64,000 bases of DNA, taken from assembly GCF_009827615.1 (NCBI RefSeq), contig NZ_WTYU01000002.1:291010-355009 (forward strand), read 5' to 3'. The DNA comes from Allopontixanthobacter confluentis. Lineage in GTDB: Bacteria > Pseudomonadota > Alphaproteobacteria > Sphingomonadales > Sphingomonadaceae. Shown one piece after another: positions 23,922 to 34,307 of the stretch. A model generated the notes under the pieces. That model was not told the DNA's origin, ran no database searches, and was given only the letters and a program-made list of their open reading frames with translations. Position numbers and translations under genes: made by a program. Within the stretch, counting starts at the first letter, position 1; every line of letters begins with the position of its first letter.

Positions 23922-24815
23922 TCAGGCGTCGATCGTGAAAATCTTGGAACAGAAGGCGCAGTCCACCTCGATATTTCCGTCATCATTCCGCATATCCATC
24001 CTCTCGGCTTCCGGAAAACCGCTGATAACCTGCTGATAATGATCCGCTGAACACCTACAACCGCGGACCAGCGAGGCGCCCTGCTGCACACGAATTTCAT
24101 CTTCTTCGTGAAACAGCCGCCAGACCAGCGCTTCGAGTGACAATTCGCGGTCGATCAGTTCCTCGTGCCGGATACTGCCCGACAAAATGGCGACATGTTC
24201 CCATTCCGGATGGTTCAGACGCGCATGAATACGTTCCCGCCCTTCTTCTCCTTCAGGCAGATGCTGGACAAGAAAACCGCCTGAAATGCATCCCTTGCCA
24301 TCATGGCGAGCGGCAACGCGAATGAGCGTCGGAACCTGTTCCGATTGCATGAAGTAGGCTTCGCACGCCGCAGACAATGTCTCGCCTTCTAGCGGCACGA
24401 TACCTTGATAGCGGCCATTTTCGCCCTCGATATCGAATGTGATCGCGAGGTATCCCTCACCGAACAGCGCTTCGAGCGAGGGATTGGCGCCGAGCGCTGC
24501 CAAGCGCTCACGATCAAAGTCGACATAGCCGCGCAGTTCCCCTGCGCGATAATCACACACCAGCAAGCGCACAACGCCGCCTTGTGTCTGGGCCTGGATA
24601 GTGAGCTGCCCGGCATCGTTCTTGAGCAAGCCGCCAATGAGCGTGGCGAGAACGAGCGCTTCTGCCAGAAGATGCGTGATTGCCGGCGGGTAGTCATGGG
24701 CGGACAATATCTCGTCCACCACCTCATCCAGCCTGACAATGCGCCCGCGGGCATCACGTTCTGGCAGGGTAAAGCTCAAGAGCTGGTCGGAATAGGTTTC
24801 ACTGTGTTCGATCAT
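23922..24815 (-). CDS. hslO: Redox-regulated chaperone Hsp33
   Basis: 297 residues from the ATG at 24815; the longer upstream frame has no family similarity. The N-terminal chaperone domain (HLLAEALVLATLIG, then DYRAGELRGYVDFD) is followed by the redox switch: the zinc-binding CxC in RGCRCSADH and CxxC in DCAFCSKIF. Under oxidative stress, loss of zinc activates the holdase. It lies 46 bases after argF, probably as the last gene of the argD-argF transcript. Confidence 0.93.
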   Translation of the reverse strand: MIEHSETYSDQLLSFTLPERDARGRIVRLDEVVDEILSAHDYPPAITHLLAEALVLATLIGGLLKNDAGQLTIQAQTQGGVVRLLVCDYRAGELRGYVDFDRERLAALGANPSLEALFGEGYLAITFDIEGENGRYQGIVPLEGETLSAACEAYFMQSEQVPTLIRVAARHDGKGCISGGFLVQHLPEGEEGRERIHARLNHPEWEHVAILSGSIRHEELIDRELSLEALVWRLFHEEDEIRVQQGASLVRGCRCSADHYQQVISGFPEAERMDMRNDDGNIEVDCAFCSKIFTIDA

Positions 24816-24861
24816 CGGCGGAATATGGGGCGTGCGGTGGCGATTGAAAGCCCGCCACTTC

Positions 24862-25785
24862 TTACAGCTTCCCCAAACTCCACAGCAGCACGGATTTCTG
24901 GGCGTGAATGCGGTTCTCAGCCTCGTCAAACACTACCGACTGCGCGCCTTCGAACACGGCGGTGCTGACTTCATCGCCGACATGGGCAGGCAGGCAATGC
25001 AGGAATTTGGCATCAGACTTTGCCTTTGCCATCAACGCTTCATTGACTTGAAAGGGGGCCATGGCCGCCACCTTGGCGCTGGCATTATCCTGCCCCATGG
25101 AAATCCAGGTGTCGGTCACGATGATGTCAGCACCTTCGACGGCACGCCCTGCATCCTGCGTCAAAGTCACTTGCGCCCCGCCCGCGCGCGCGCCTTCCAC
25201 AAATTCCCGATCTGGCTCAAACCCGGCCGGAGTTGCGACACGCACGTTGAATTTCATCAGGCCAGCAGCTTCCAGAATGGAATTCAGCACATTGTTGCCA
25301 TCTCCCAGCCATGCCACTTCCAGGCCGGGCAGCGCTTTGCCTTGCTCGATTATTGTCAGAAGATCAGCCACGATCTGGCACGGATGCGACCGATCGGTCA
25401 GGCCGTTGATGACAGGAACCGTGGCATAATGCGCCATTTCTTCAATCTTGGCATGATCATCGGTCCGGATCATGATGGCATCCACCATCCGGCTCAATAC
25501 GCGGGCGGTATCTGCAATGCTTTCCCCCCGCCCAAGCTGGCTCGTACCTGAATCGAGAATCAAAGCGCTGCCGCCCAACTGGCGCATGGCAATATCGAAG
25601 CTCACGCGCGTCCGGGTAGAATTTTTCTCGAAAATCATTGCCAGAACATGGCCGGCCAAGGGGGCATCAGCGTCGATGCGCCCCTTGGGCCAGGATATGC
25701 GCGCAGCTTTGCGGTCCTGCGCGTCGTTCAACATGGCAGCCATGGCATTGCCGCCGGCATCAGTCAGATCGAGAAAATGTGGCAT
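24862..25785 (-). CDS. argF: Ornithine carbamoyltransferase
   Basis: 307 residues from the ATG at 25785, four bases after the argD stop. Carbamoyl phosphate site [22 protein letters not shown] and the ornithine-loop FLHCLPAH are all present. It makes citrulline from ornithine and carbamoyl phosphate in the cytoplasm. An in-frame ATG at 25812 would overlap argD and is less likely. Confidence 0.95.
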   Translation of the reverse strand: MPHFLDLTDAGGNAMAAMLNDAQDRKAARISWPKGRIDADAPLAGHVLAMIFEKNSTRTRVSFDIAMRQLGGSALILDSGTSQLGRGESIADTARVLSRMVDAIMIRTDDHAKIEEMAHYATVPVINGLTDRSHPCQIVADLLTIIEQGKALPGLEVAWLGDGNNVLNSILEAAGLMKFNVRVATPAGFEPDREFVEGARAGGAQVTLTQDAGRAVEGADIIVTDTWISMGQDNASAKVAAMAPFQVNEALMAKAKSDAKFLHCLPAHVGDEVSTAVFEGAQSVVFDEAENRIHAQKSVLLWSLGKL

Positions 25786-25789
25786 CGCG

Positions 25790-26980
25790 TCAGCTTTGTT
25801 CCGGTATTTCATAGCTGGCGGCACCGGCCGACAGCTTGTCAAAAAACTCGTCAATCTCGGCATCGCCAATCACCAGGGGTGGAAGTACGCGCAGAGTGTT
25901 GTCGCCCGCTGCCACAGTCAGCAATTGGTGATTGTCGCGCAGATGGACGAAAAATGGCCGGCTCTCGGCTTTCATCTTGATGCCCAGCATCAGGCCTCGT
26001 CCGCGCACCAGTTCGAACAGATCCGGATAATTGCCGATGAATTGTTCCAGCCGCGCACGAATTCGTTCGCCCTTGTCGCGCACTTCGCTGAGAAATTCAT
26101 CATTGCCAACAGCATCCAGAACCGCGGTGCCTGCGGCCATCGCAAGCGGATTGCCGCCATAAGTGGACCCATGTGTGCCAAAGGTCATGCCGCGCGCGGC
26201 CTTTTCCGTGGCGAGGCAGGCACCCAGCGGAAAGCCGCCGCCAATACCCTTTGCAGTCGCCAGAATATCAGGCTCGATGCCATATTGTTCATAGGCGTAG
26301 AATGTGCCCGTTCGTGCGACGCCGCATTGCACTTCATCCAGCACCAGCATCAGATCATGCTCGTCAGCAAGGGCGCGCAACCCTTTCATGAATTCGTCAG
26401 ATGCGGGGCGAATACCGCCTTCGCCCTGGATGGGCTCGACCAGAAAACCTGCAGTGTTCGGGCCGATAAGGGCTTTGGCAGCTTCCAGATCATCAAATTC
26501 GCAATATTTGAAACCGGGCAGCAAAGGCATGAAGCCGTGGTGCATTTTTTCCTGATTGGACGCGCTGATGGTCGCCATGGTGCGGCCATGGAAAGCATTC
26601 TTGAAGGTAATCAGTTCATATTTTTCGTGATTGCCGGCAGACTGGTGATAGGCGCGCGCCGTCTTGATGGCCGCTTCCACCGCTTCAGCGCCGGAATTGG
26701 TGAAAAAGACAGTGTCGGCGAATGTCAGATCAACCAGGCGCTGTGCCAGCGCTTCGCCTTGCGGGCTGCCGTAAAGGTTGGACACATGCATCAAGGTTGC
26801 GGCCTGATGCTGGATTGCGCCGATCAGACCCGCGTGTGAATGGCCCAGAAGATTGACCGCGATACCGCTGGCAAAATCCAGATAACGCGTGCCATCTTCA
26901 TCGATGAGGTGGCAATGCTCGCCGCGTACCGGGCGCACGCCGCACCGGGGATAAACTGGCATGAGCGGAGTGATCGACAT
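25790..26980 (-). CDS. argD: Acetylornithine aminotransferase
   Basis: 396 residues, class III PLP aminotransferase: [13 protein letters not shown], the [12 protein letters not shown] segment and the lysine in [14 protein letters not shown] that binds PLP. It makes acetylornithine in arginine synthesis and often also acts in lysine synthesis. First gene of argD-argF-hslO; ATG at 26980. Confidence 0.94.
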   Translation of the reverse strand: MSITPLMPVYPRCGVRPVRGEHCHLIDEDGTRYLDFASGIAVNLLGHSHAGLIGAIQHQAATLMHVSNLYGSPQGEALAQRLVDLTFADTVFFTNSGAEAVEAAIKTARAYHQSAGNHEKYELITFKNAFHGRTMATISASNQEKMHHGFMPLLPGFKYCEFDDLEAAKALIGPNTAGFLVEPIQGEGGIRPASDEFMKGLRALADEHDLMLVLDEVQCGVARTGTFYAYEQYGIEPDILATAKGIGGGFPLGACLATEKAARGMTFGTHGSTYGGNPLAMAAGTAVLDAVGNDEFLSEVRDKGERIRARLEQFIGNYPDLFELVRGRGLMLGIKMKAESRPFFVHLRDNHQLLTVAAGDNTLRVLPPLVIGDAEIDEFFDKLSAGAASYEIPEQS

Positions 26981-27077
26981 CGGGAATTCCTGACTGTTTC
27001 TGGGCCAATTCGGGCTGGGTACCGGCCGTGATAAGAATTGGGATAAAGGGCTGGAAAAGGTGAGCGGGTCGTAACGA

Positions 27078-27108
27078 CAAATGGCGACCCTTTGGGGGCC
27101 GCCATTTG
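27078..27108 (-). terminator. Hairpin after the cold-shock gene
   Basis: CAAATGGCG (27078-27086) and CGCCATTTG (27100-27108) form a perfect 9-pair stem, with an inner CCC/GGG region in the loop. It lies downstream of the minus-strand cold-shock gene. The following U tract is poor (GTCGTT). Confidence 0.5.
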
Positions 27109-27162
27109 CGTCGTTTATGCAGTGGCGAACAGCCGGATCAGAGCCGGATGTTCGCGGACGTG

Positions 27163-28005
27163 TCAGTCTTGAACGGGCACAAGATTAACCGCCGAGTGCT
27201 TGCCTCGTCGGTCAACTTCGAGGTCGAACTCGAAACGTTCGCCTTCGTTGATACCCTGCAAGCCAGAACGTTCCACCGCGCTGATATGCACGAATGCATC
27301 AGGCTGGCCGTCATCCCGCACGAGGAAGCCGAAGCCCTTCATGGCATTGAAGAACTTGACTGTCCCGGTGGCCTTTTCGCCGGTCAGTTCACGCTGGGGG
27401 GCGCCGCCGCGCTCACCACCGCGATCACCGCCGCGATCAGGACGATCACCGCCACGATCTGGGCGATCACCGCCGCCGCCGTCGGTTACAGGAATGATAT
27501 CGCCGACAATCTGCAGGTCCTGCGCGGAAATCTTGCCGCCCCGATCAACCAGATTGAATTCCAGCGTCTGCCCTTCAGCAAGGCCAGCAAGACCGGCACG
27601 TTCGACCGCACTGATGTGTACGAACGCGTCTTCGCCGCCCTCATCCTGCTGAATGAAGCCGAAGCCCTTTTGCGAATTGAAGAATTTTACAGTGCCTTTG
27701 CCAGTCCCGACAACCTGCGCTGGCATGCGGTTGAAACCGCCGCCTGCACCGCCGCCAGCACCACCGCCGCCGCCGCCGCTACGTGGCGCGCCGCCGCCCT
27801 GCCCGCGGCCACCGCCGCCGAACCGGTCACCGCCGCCGCCGCCGAACCGATCACCGCCACCACCGCCGAAACGATCGCCGCCGCCACCGTAATTATCGCC
27901 GCCGAATCCACCTTGGGATTCGCCACCGAACGGGGAGAAACTATCTTCACCGAAACCATCGCGCTTGTCACGGCCCCTGCCCCGGCGCCCTTTGTCGTAA
28001 CCCAT
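27163..28005 (-). CDS. Double cold-shock-domain RNA-binding protein with Gly-rich N terminus
   Basis: 280 residues from the ATG at 28005. A basic N terminus ([18 protein letters not shown]) and a glycine-rich part (about 27-92) with three [12 protein letters not shown] units precede two cold-shock domains (about 103-169 and 213-279), each with RNP1 (KGFGFI, KGFGFL) and RNP2 (AFVHIS). A second RGG-like linker (GGDRPDRGG) joins them. It should bind single-stranded RNA or DNA as a chaperone; the Gly/Arg stretches suggest extra RNA contact or condensate formation (inference). About 280 bases separate it from the divergent gene at 28286. Confidence 0.85.
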   Translation of the reverse strand: MGYDKGRRGRGRDKRDGFGEDSFSPFGGESQGGFGGDNYGGGGDRFGGGGGDRFGGGGGDRFGGGGRGQGGGAPRSGGGGGGAGGGAGGGFNRMPAQVVGTGKGTVKFFNSQKGFGFIQQDEGGEDAFVHISAVERAGLAGLAEGQTLEFNLVDRGGKISAQDLQIVGDIIPVTDGGGGDRPDRGGDRPDRGGDRGGERGGAPQRELTGEKATGTVKFFNAMKGFGFLVRDDGQPDAFVHISAVERSGLQGINEGERFEFDLEVDRRGKHSAVNLVPVQD

Positions 28006-28285
28006 AATAAAATTCGTACCTTCGTCACGCCGCCCAGTCATTTCGATGCCGGATGCGCGGACGGGAAGCGCGCCGGACATATGCGGTAGGAGCGAGATAA
28101 TACCCGAATTCCAACCAAAGAGGTGATCAACATAGCGCAGAATAGAGTTATGCGCGAACATTTTAACATCCACGCCAATAGTGGCGTAAAAATGTGACAT
28201 TTTCGCATAGGCAGCCACCAATATGGTTGCGAGTCGCGCAGTGCCCGAGCAGTGTTGCGAAATAATTCAACAGGATCAAAAGCCG

Positions 28286-28735
28286 ATGAACCAGTTCCGC
28301 CGCCTATCCGACTCGGTAATGGCCAGCCCGCAAATTTCACTGGGCGATATTGCCGCTGCCCATGCACAAGGGGTCAGCCTGATCATCTGCAACAGGCCCG
28401 ATGATGAAGATGAAGGCCAGTTGAGCAGCGCCGTCATCCAGCAGGCCGCATCCGAGAAGGGGATCGGCTTTCTGTCGATCCCGATCACGCATGCAGGCTT
28501 CAGCCATCGCCAAGTGGACGCAATGGCAGATGCACTGGAGCGGACACTGGCAGAACCACAAGGCAAGGTGCTTGCCTATTGCCGTTCCGGCACCCGTTCC
28601 ACCCTGCTGTGGGCATTGGCGCAATCCGCAAATGGCGGCGATCCGGACCAGTTGGCACAGCAGGCACGGGCCGCAGGCTATGATGTGGGCCCTATCCGTC
28701 CGGCAATGGATATGCTGGCCGGCAAGAACAGCTGA
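28286..28735 (+). CDS. TIGR01244-like sulfur transferase/phosphatase (DUF442)
   Basis: 149 residues from the ATG at 28286. The family pattern is clear: FRRLSDSVMASPQIS at the start, a central ICNRPDDEDEGQ and the active-site loop CRSGTR with C99. The fold is that of dual-specificity phosphatases, and in several bacteria the domain is fused to or lies near sulfide-oxidising Blh hydrolases, hence the sulfur transferase name. No sulfur genes are beside it here. First of four plus-strand genes ending at 31819. Confidence 0.82.
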   Translation: MNQFRRLSDSVMASPQISLGDIAAAHAQGVSLIICNRPDDEDEGQLSSAVIQQAASEKGIGFLSIPITHAGFSHRQVDAMADALERTLAEPQGKVLAYCRSGTRSTLLWALAQSANGGDPDQLAQQARAAGYDVGPIRPAMDMLAGKNS

Positions 28736-28873
28736 ACACAAGAAGCCAGATGGCGAAACCCTATATGCGGTCACGCCAAGCCCAGAGCCCGACAGGCCCT
28801 AAACCTCGACAAGCCATACAGCGATGTGGCAACGCGTTTGCATGAACACCAGCATCCATTCAGCCGGGCCCAG

Positions 28874-29275
28874 ATGATGGCCGAGCTGCTGCAATTTGGC
28901 GGTTCCCTGCTGGCGATTCTGGCCCTTGCCTGGCTGGCCCATCGGATGAAACTGGGCGGCGATACCCGCATCCGTGACGAGGACCACGCCCGCGCACTGG
29001 CGGACGATGCAATGTGCGGTTTCCAGGCCGAAGACATCGTCATTGACCGCGCCCGCATCGGCGCGCTGCTGCGGGATGCGGAAGGGCGGATCATGCTGGT
29101 ACGGCGGCACGGTTCCCATTTTGCCGCCCGCCTGCTCGACGGGCATATTCACACACGGCTGGACCGGAATTTCCTTACCCTTGCCACGCAAGAAAAACGG
29201 TTTGGCAGCGTTACACTGGATCTGGGCAAATCTGCGCAATTATGGGCCGCCAGCCTGCGCAGGATAGGGGCCTGA
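28874..29275 (+). CDS. Small single-helix membrane protein of unknown function
   Basis: 133 residues from the ATG at 28874; a GTG at 28826 would add 16 residues. One N-terminal membrane helix (about 7-23, GSLLAILALAWLAHRM) is followed by a soluble domain containing CGFQAEDIVIDRARIGALLRD and RIMLVRRHGSHFAAR. I do not recognise a named family. It ends 4 bases before the hydroxylase gene at 29280, so the two are probably cotranslated. Confidence 0.7.
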   Translation: MMAELLQFGGSLLAILALAWLAHRMKLGGDTRIRDEDHARALADDAMCGFQAEDIVIDRARIGALLRDAEGRIMLVRRHGSHFAARLLDGHIHTRLDRNFLTLATQEKRFGSVTLDLGKSAQLWAASLRRIGA

Positions 29276-29279
29276 GACA

Positions 29280-30194
29280 ATGCCGGATTTCAGCCCGATT
29301 GACTATGCCGTCCCCGTGTTTGTGCTGCTGGTGGTGCTGGAAATGATCTGGGCGCAAAGGCGCAGGCCCGAAGCCTATGAACCGCGTGACACGCTGATAT
29401 CGCTCGCCTTCGGGCTGGGCAGCACCGTGGCCGGCGTCTTGACCGGCGGGCTGGTTCTGGCCCTGTCGCTGACGCTTTACCAGTTCCGCCTGTTTGATCT
29501 GGGCTGGGTCTGGTGGGCATGGCCGCTGTGTTTTGTACTGGATGATCTGGGCTATTACTGGTTCCACCGCTTTGCCCACCGCGTGCGCTGGTTCTGGGCC
29601 AGCCATGTAAACCATCATTCCAGCCAGCATTATAATCTGTCCACGGCGCTGCGGCAGACGTGGACCGGGTTTTTTGCCCTGTCCTTCATCTTCCGCATTC
29701 CGCTGGTGCTACTGGGTTTCCACCCGGCGATGGTGCTGTTTGTCGGCGCGATCAACCTGTTGTATCAGTTCTGGATCCATACAGAAGCGATCGGCCGGAT
29801 GCCGCGCTGGTTTGAAAGCGTGATGAACACACCCAGCCACCACCGCGTGCATCATGCCACCAACCCGCTGTACCTGGACCGGAATTACGCCGGCACCTTC
29901 ATTATCTGGGACAGGCTGTTCGGCACATTCCAGCAGGAACAGGACGACCAGCGCATCCGTTATGGCATTGTCCGCCAACTGGGCAGTTTCAACCTTTTGT
30001 GGGCGGTTTTTCATGAATGGATCGGCATTGCGCGCGACGTGCGAAGCGCGCCGTGGCGGCACAAGTTTTCCTATATGTGGCGCGAACCGGGGTGGAGCCA
30101 TGATGGCAGCCGCGAAACATCCGACATGATCCGCCAGCGCTGGCTGGACAGCCGGCAAAAGGTTTCAGAACAGAACCCGATTGCGGGCGACTGA
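29280..30194 (+). CDS. Sterol desaturase / fatty acid hydroxylase family membrane protein
   Basis: 304 residues with all three histidine boxes of the di-iron superfamily: HRFAH (96-100), HVNHH (109-113) and HRVHH (188-192), plus H168, between hydrophobic helices. It should hydroxylate a lipid or carotenoid-like substrate in the inner membrane; the substrate is unknown. It sits 4 bases after the small membrane protein and 38 bases before the GMC oxidoreductase, which suggests a shared pathway on an alcohol intermediate (inference). Confidence 0.88.
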   Translation: MPDFSPIDYAVPVFVLLVVLEMIWAQRRRPEAYEPRDTLISLAFGLGSTVAGVLTGGLVLALSLTLYQFRLFDLGWVWWAWPLCFVLDDLGYYWFHRFAHRVRWFWASHVNHHSSQHYNLSTALRQTWTGFFALSFIFRIPLVLLGFHPAMVLFVGAINLLYQFWIHTEAIGRMPRWFESVMNTPSHHRVHHATNPLYLDRNYAGTFIIWDRLFGTFQQEQDDQRIRYGIVRQLGSFNLLWAVFHEWIGIARDVRSAPWRHKFSYMWREPGWSHDGSRETSDMIRQRWLDSRQKVSEQNPIAGD

Positions 30195-30232
30195 AACAGG
30201 CCTTACTCCTCTTCCAAAATAAGGGAGAGAAA

Positions 30233-31819
30233 ATGGACCAGTTCGACATTATCGTCATCGGTGCGGGCAGCGCGGGCAGTGCAGCGGCAGCGCGGCTGGC
30301 GCGCGATGGCAAGCGGCGCGTCTGCCTGATCGAGGCGGGCGGCAAGAACACCCATATGTTCACCCGCACACCCGGCCTTGTCGGCATGATGCCGGACAAA
30401 AGCAACTGGGGCTTCGATACAGAACCGATGGAAGGTCTGGGCGGGCGCATTGGCTATCAGCCGCGTGGCCGCGGCATGGGCGGATCCAGCGCGACCAACG
30501 GCATGGTCTATATTCGCGGCAACCCGTGGGATTATGATAATTGGGCCAATCTTGGCTGCACAGGGTGGGGCTGGGACGATGTGCTGCCCGTGTTCCGGCG
30601 GCAGGAAGACAGCCATCATGGCGCTGGCGAATGGCACGGCACAGGCGGCCCGCTGCACGTCAACAAGCTGATATCACCAAGCCCGGTTGCATCCGCCTTC
30701 GTGGAAGCCGCAGAACAACTGCAAATCCCCCGCAATGATGATTTCAACGGCCCGCGTCAGGAAGGCTTCGGCCTGTATGACGTGACCCAGCACAATGGCG
30801 AACGCTGGTCTGCGGCGCGCGCCTTTGTCGACCCGCTGGCGGGCAAGCCCAACTTTGAAGTGCTGACCGATGCGCTGGTCGAACGGATCGTGATCGTGAA
30901 TGACCGCGCTACCGGGGTGATTATCAGCACTGGCGGCAAGCAACAGACTTTACAGGCCGCCGCCGGCGTAGTGCTGTCAGCAGGTGCGTTTGGGTCACCG
31001 CAGATCCTGATGCTGTCGGGCGTTGGCCCGGGCGCGGAACTGACCAGACACGGCATCGCGGTGACGCTGGACAAACCTGCCGTGGGCGCCGACCTGCAGG
31101 ACCATTGCGATTTTGTCGCTGGTTATACGCTGGATGACCCCAGCCTGTTTGGTGGATCACTCAAGGTAGCCCTGCGCGTGGCAAAAGGCCTGGTCGAACA
31201 CCGCTTTCGCCGAACGGGCATGCTGACGACCAATTACGCCGAGAGCGGCGGTTTTGTTACCATCCGGCCCGATGCGCCTGCGCCTGACGTGCAGTACCAT
31301 TTCATCCGCGCCATCATCCAGAACCACGGGCGGGACAAATTGAAAGAAAGCGGATTCTCGCTGCATGCATGTGTTCTTCGCCCGGAAAGCCGGGGGTGGG
31401 TCAAACTCAGCAGCGCCGATCCTGCCGCTGCGCCAGCCATCAATCCCAATTTCCTCAGCGACCAGCGGGATATGGATCTGCTGATTGATGGCGCAAAGCT
31501 GATGCAGCGGATTGCGCAAACGCCGCCCCTGTCCACGCTGGGCGCGGTTGACCGCAATCCGATCAACTTTGATGATCGCAGCGAAGCCGAAACGCGTATC
31601 CGCGCTGTGGCAGACACCATCTATCACCCCGTTGGCACGTGCCGCATGGGGCCGGATGCCGATGCCGTGGTGGACCCCACGCTTGCCATGAAGGGCATCG
31701 ACAATCTTTGGGTCGCTGATGCCAGCATCATGCCGCGCCTCATCAGCGGCAACACCAATGCGCCCAGCATCATGATTGGTGAACGCTGCGGCGATTTTGT
31801 CGAGGCAGCCCTCCACTGA
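30233..31819 (+). CDS. GMC family FAD-dependent oxidoreductase, choline dehydrogenase-like
   Basis: 528 residues. FAD-binding GAGSAGSAAAARLA at about 11-24 followed by the acidic LIEAGG; second GMC signature GAFGSPQILMLSGVGP; C-terminal active-site YHPVGTCRMG and SGNTNAPSIMI (His and Asn pair). The family oxidises alcohols to aldehydes. ATG at 30233 after GGGAGAG. Choline itself is not proven; no betaine genes are adjacent. A strong terminator follows at 31866. Confidence 0.88.
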   Translation: MDQFDIIVIGAGSAGSAAAARLARDGKRRVCLIEAGGKNTHMFTRTPGLVGMMPDKSNWGFDTEPMEGLGGRIGYQPRGRGMGGSSATNGMVYIRGNPWDYDNWANLGCTGWGWDDVLPVFRRQEDSHHGAGEWHGTGGPLHVNKLISPSPVASAFVEAAEQLQIPRNDDFNGPRQEGFGLYDVTQHNGERWSAARAFVDPLAGKPNFEVLTDALVERIVIVNDRATGVIISTGGKQQTLQAAAGVVLSAGAFGSPQILMLSGVGPGAELTRHGIAVTLDKPAVGADLQDHCDFVAGYTLDDPSLFGGSLKVALRVAKGLVEHRFRRTGMLTTNYAESGGFVTIRPDAPAPDVQYHFIRAIIQNHGRDKLKESGFSLHACVLRPESRGWVKLSSADPAAAPAINPNFLSDQRDMDLLIDGAKLMQRIAQTPPLSTLGAVDRNPINFDDRSEAETRIRAVADTIYHPVGTCRMGPDADAVVDPTLAMKGIDNLWVADASIMPRLISGNTNAPSIMIGERCGDFVEAALH

Positions 31820-31865
31820 TTTTGGCCGGCTAATTTCAGCTGGTTGATTTCGGCTGGCCAAATAA

Positions 31866-31903
31866 GGAAGGGCGGGCCCGCAGGCCCGCCCTTCCCCTTT
31901 TTT
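31866..31903 (+). terminator. Strong terminator after the GMC gene
   Basis: GGAAGGGCGGGCC (31866-31878), loop CGCA, GGCCCGCCCTTCC (31883-31895): 13 perfect pairs, then CC and six T. It lies between convergent genes and may also serve the receptor gene on the minus strand. Confidence 0.92.
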
Positions 31904-31922
31904 CACCGAACGGGAAGTCTGT

Positions 31923-34307
31923 TCAGAAGCTCTTGCGAACAGTCATCCCGAAAGTGCGCGGCTGCCCGATGCTGTAGCCCAGGCGGGCGCGGCCGCCGCG
32001 TTCACGGTCAAACGACAGCAGCGTATTTTCATCAAACACATTGTTGATATAGGCGATCACCGACAGCCCGCCGTCAAAATCCACCCCTGCGCTCAGATTG
32101 AGTAATTCATAGGATGGCAATTGCAGGTCCACCGTGGTGGTGGCCCCGGCAGGTTGCCCGCCAAATGGCAGGCCATGGGTAAATACGCGCGGGTTCAGTT
32201 CCTGATCGGAAGGCTGGGTATAGCGCGTGCCAACATGCTGGAATGACGCCGCAAGATAGGCATCTGCCCCATCGCTGACCGGCCATTCATAGCTGCCCGA
32301 AACAGAGAACTGGAATTTCGGCACCGACGGCAGGCGGTTGCCTTCGCGAATACCGGTGGCGGTGGTCAATGAACCTGGCAGAGTGGTGTCGAATTCCGCT
32401 TCGATCAGGCTGCCAGCAAAGGTCAGGTCGAAACCGTCTGTCGGAGTAATGCCGAATTCGGCCTCGACGCCCATGCTGTGCGCCTTGTCCACGTTGAACA
32501 CGATCCGGGACGAACAGCTACCGGCATCCAGCGTGACCTGCAGGTTCTTAATATCATTATAGAAAGCCGCAGCGTTGAAATAATAGCCATTGCCCTGCGC
32601 TTTGCCGCCGACTTCATAGTTCCACAGCGATTCGTCATCATAATCCTGGAAACCGCCGAACAGGGCCGCATCAGCGGTGGAGCAAAGCGGGATATTAAGC
32701 GGATCGTTGACCCCGCCCAGCCGGAAGCCTTTTGATGCCTGTGCGTTGAGCGTCAGGCCGGGGCTGACATCGTAACTCAGCAACAGCCGCGGGCTGATGC
32801 CGCTGGAACTGGTCTTATCCGTGCGGTTGTCGCCATTGGCAAACAGGCCGCCCGATACAAAGCTGCGTTCTTCCTCGAAATCGTAATAGCGCGCGCCCAG
32901 GGTCACGGCGAACGCATCGGTCAGTTCATACGTGCCTTCACCGAAAATGGCGATCTGCTTGATGTCATAAGGCAGGTCCGCATTATACGGAGAATCGAGA
33001 TTGGTGAAGCCATTGGCCACGGCAGCAGACGTGCCAGCCCCCAGCACCGCATCGGTTACCGCAGCATAACCCGGGGTCGGCAGGCGTTGGCGATAAAACC
33101 GGTCAGTCTTGGAATAAAAGCCGCCGATCACCCATTGGAACGGGCTGTCATAATCAGACGCAAAACGCAGTTCCTGCGTGAAACTTTCCAGATCAGTCGT
33201 ATCGCGCAGATTGGACGGCAGCAGCACGCCGGAATCCGGATAGCCCAGATCGACCGATACCGATCCAGTCAGCGCACTCGCATCGCGGCTGACCAGAATT
33301 TCCCGGTTGGTGTAAGATGTAACCGAGGTTGCTTCCACGCTGCCAAGGTCCAGCCGCATGACCAGATCGGCAATCCATGTCTCATCCGTAAAACCTTCGC
33401 GCAGCAGCAGATATTGCTGGCGCTCGTCAAAGGTTACAGCAGGCCGGGTGGTGGTGTAGGGATTGGCGTAAAGATTGTAGATTTCCTGCCGGTTGAACCC
33501 GTCAACATCGATTTTCTGATAGACGACGCGCGGCGTTATCGTGAAATCCGGCGTCGGTTCGAAGGAAACAGCAATGCGCCCGCCGTAACGCTGGCCGCCA
33601 TTGATGTTCTTGCCCCCAGCAGGGCCAATCGCGTCAACAAAACCGCCATATTCGGTGAAATAGCCAACTACGCGCGCTGCAGCCTTGTCGCCCAGCGGCA
33701 CATTGACGGCGCCTTTCAGATGATAGCCAATGTCATCCCCATCGACGAGGTTCATATTGGCTTCGACAGTGCCTTCGGTCTGGCCGATCTTGGGCTGGTT
33801 GGTAATATAGCGGATGGTGCCGCCGACAGAGCCTGATCCGAACAGCGTCCCCTGCGGGCCGCGCAGCGTTTCCACCCGGTTCAGATCGAACAGATCAAGG
33901 TCTGGCGTAAACAAGGAGAGCGAAATGACCGATTCGTCGAAATAGACGCCGACCTGTTCTTTCACGCCGGGCTGATCACGCACCACCTGGCCTGCCGAAA
34001 CCCCGCGCACCGATACCTGGCTTTGGCCCGGCCCCAGGTTCTGGACAGACAGGCCGGCCACATTGCGGGACACATCTTCGAGAGTCACCGCGCCGGATTT
34101 CTGTAAATCTTCCTGCGTCTGCGCGTTGATGGAAAATGGCACATCCTGCACTGTGGTCGCCCGCTTTGTCGCGGTCACGACGATCACATTCTGTCCCGAT
34201 GGCTCTTCCTGAGCCAACACAGGGCTGGCCGCGCAGGCACAGGCACAACTGCCCAGCAACGCAGCACGGATAGCGGAAATTTTGTAAGACGCGGAAAAAG
34301 CCATCAT
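31923..34307 (-). CDS. TonB-dependent outer membrane receptor
   Basis: 794 residues from the ATG at 34307, 5 bases after GGAGG. Signal peptide (about 1-33, ending SPVLA), a TonB-box-like VIVVTATKR (about 40-48), plug domain with LEDVSRNVAGLSVQNLG and RGPQGTLFGSGSVGGTIRYIT, then a 22-strand barrel ending in an aromatic residue (RKSF). This is the usual large sphingomonad receptor type for siderophores, vitamins or complex carbohydrates; the ligand is unknown. Energy would come from TonB-ExbBD such as those at 52083-54727. Confidence 0.92.
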   Translation of the reverse strand: MMAFSASYKISAIRAALLGSCACACAASPVLAQEEPSGQNVIVVTATKRATTVQDVPFSINAQTQEDLQKSGAVTLEDVSRNVAGLSVQNLGPGQSQVSVRGVSAGQVVRDQPGVKEQVGVYFDESVISLSLFTPDLDLFDLNRVETLRGPQGTLFGSGSVGGTIRYITNQPKIGQTEGTVEANMNLVDGDDIGYHLKGAVNVPLGDKAAARVVGYFTEYGGFVDAIGPAGGKNINGGQRYGGRIAVSFEPTPDFTITPRVVYQKIDVDGFNRQEIYNLYANPYTTTRPAVTFDERQQYLLLREGFTDETWIADLVMRLDLGSVEATSVTSYTNREILVSRDASALTGSVSVDLGYPDSGVLLPSNLRDTTDLESFTQELRFASDYDSPFQWVIGGFYSKTDRFYRQRLPTPGYAAVTDAVLGAGTSAAVANGFTNLDSPYNADLPYDIKQIAIFGEGTYELTDAFAVTLGARYYDFEEERSFVSGGLFANGDNRTDKTSSSGISPRLLLSYDVSPGLTLNAQASKGFRLGGVNDPLNIPLCSTADAALFGGFQDYDDESLWNYEVGGKAQGNGYYFNAAAFYNDIKNLQVTLDAGSCSSRIVFNVDKAHSMGVEAEFGITPTDGFDLTFAGSLIEAEFDTTLPGSLTTATGIREGNRLPSVPKFQFSVSGSYEWPVSDGADAYLAASFQHVGTRYTQPSDQELNPRVFTHGLPFGGQPAGATTTVDLQLPSYELLNLSAGVDFDGGLSVIAYINNVFDENTLLSFDRERGGRARLGYSIGQPRTFGMTVRKSF

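Noticed and set aside
27106..28089. Long plus-strand open frame opposite the cold-shock gene
   Set aside because: It is the antisense of a Gly-rich, GC-biased gene and reads as Ala/Thr repeats with no recognisable domain; the minus-strand frame has clear cold-shock domains.
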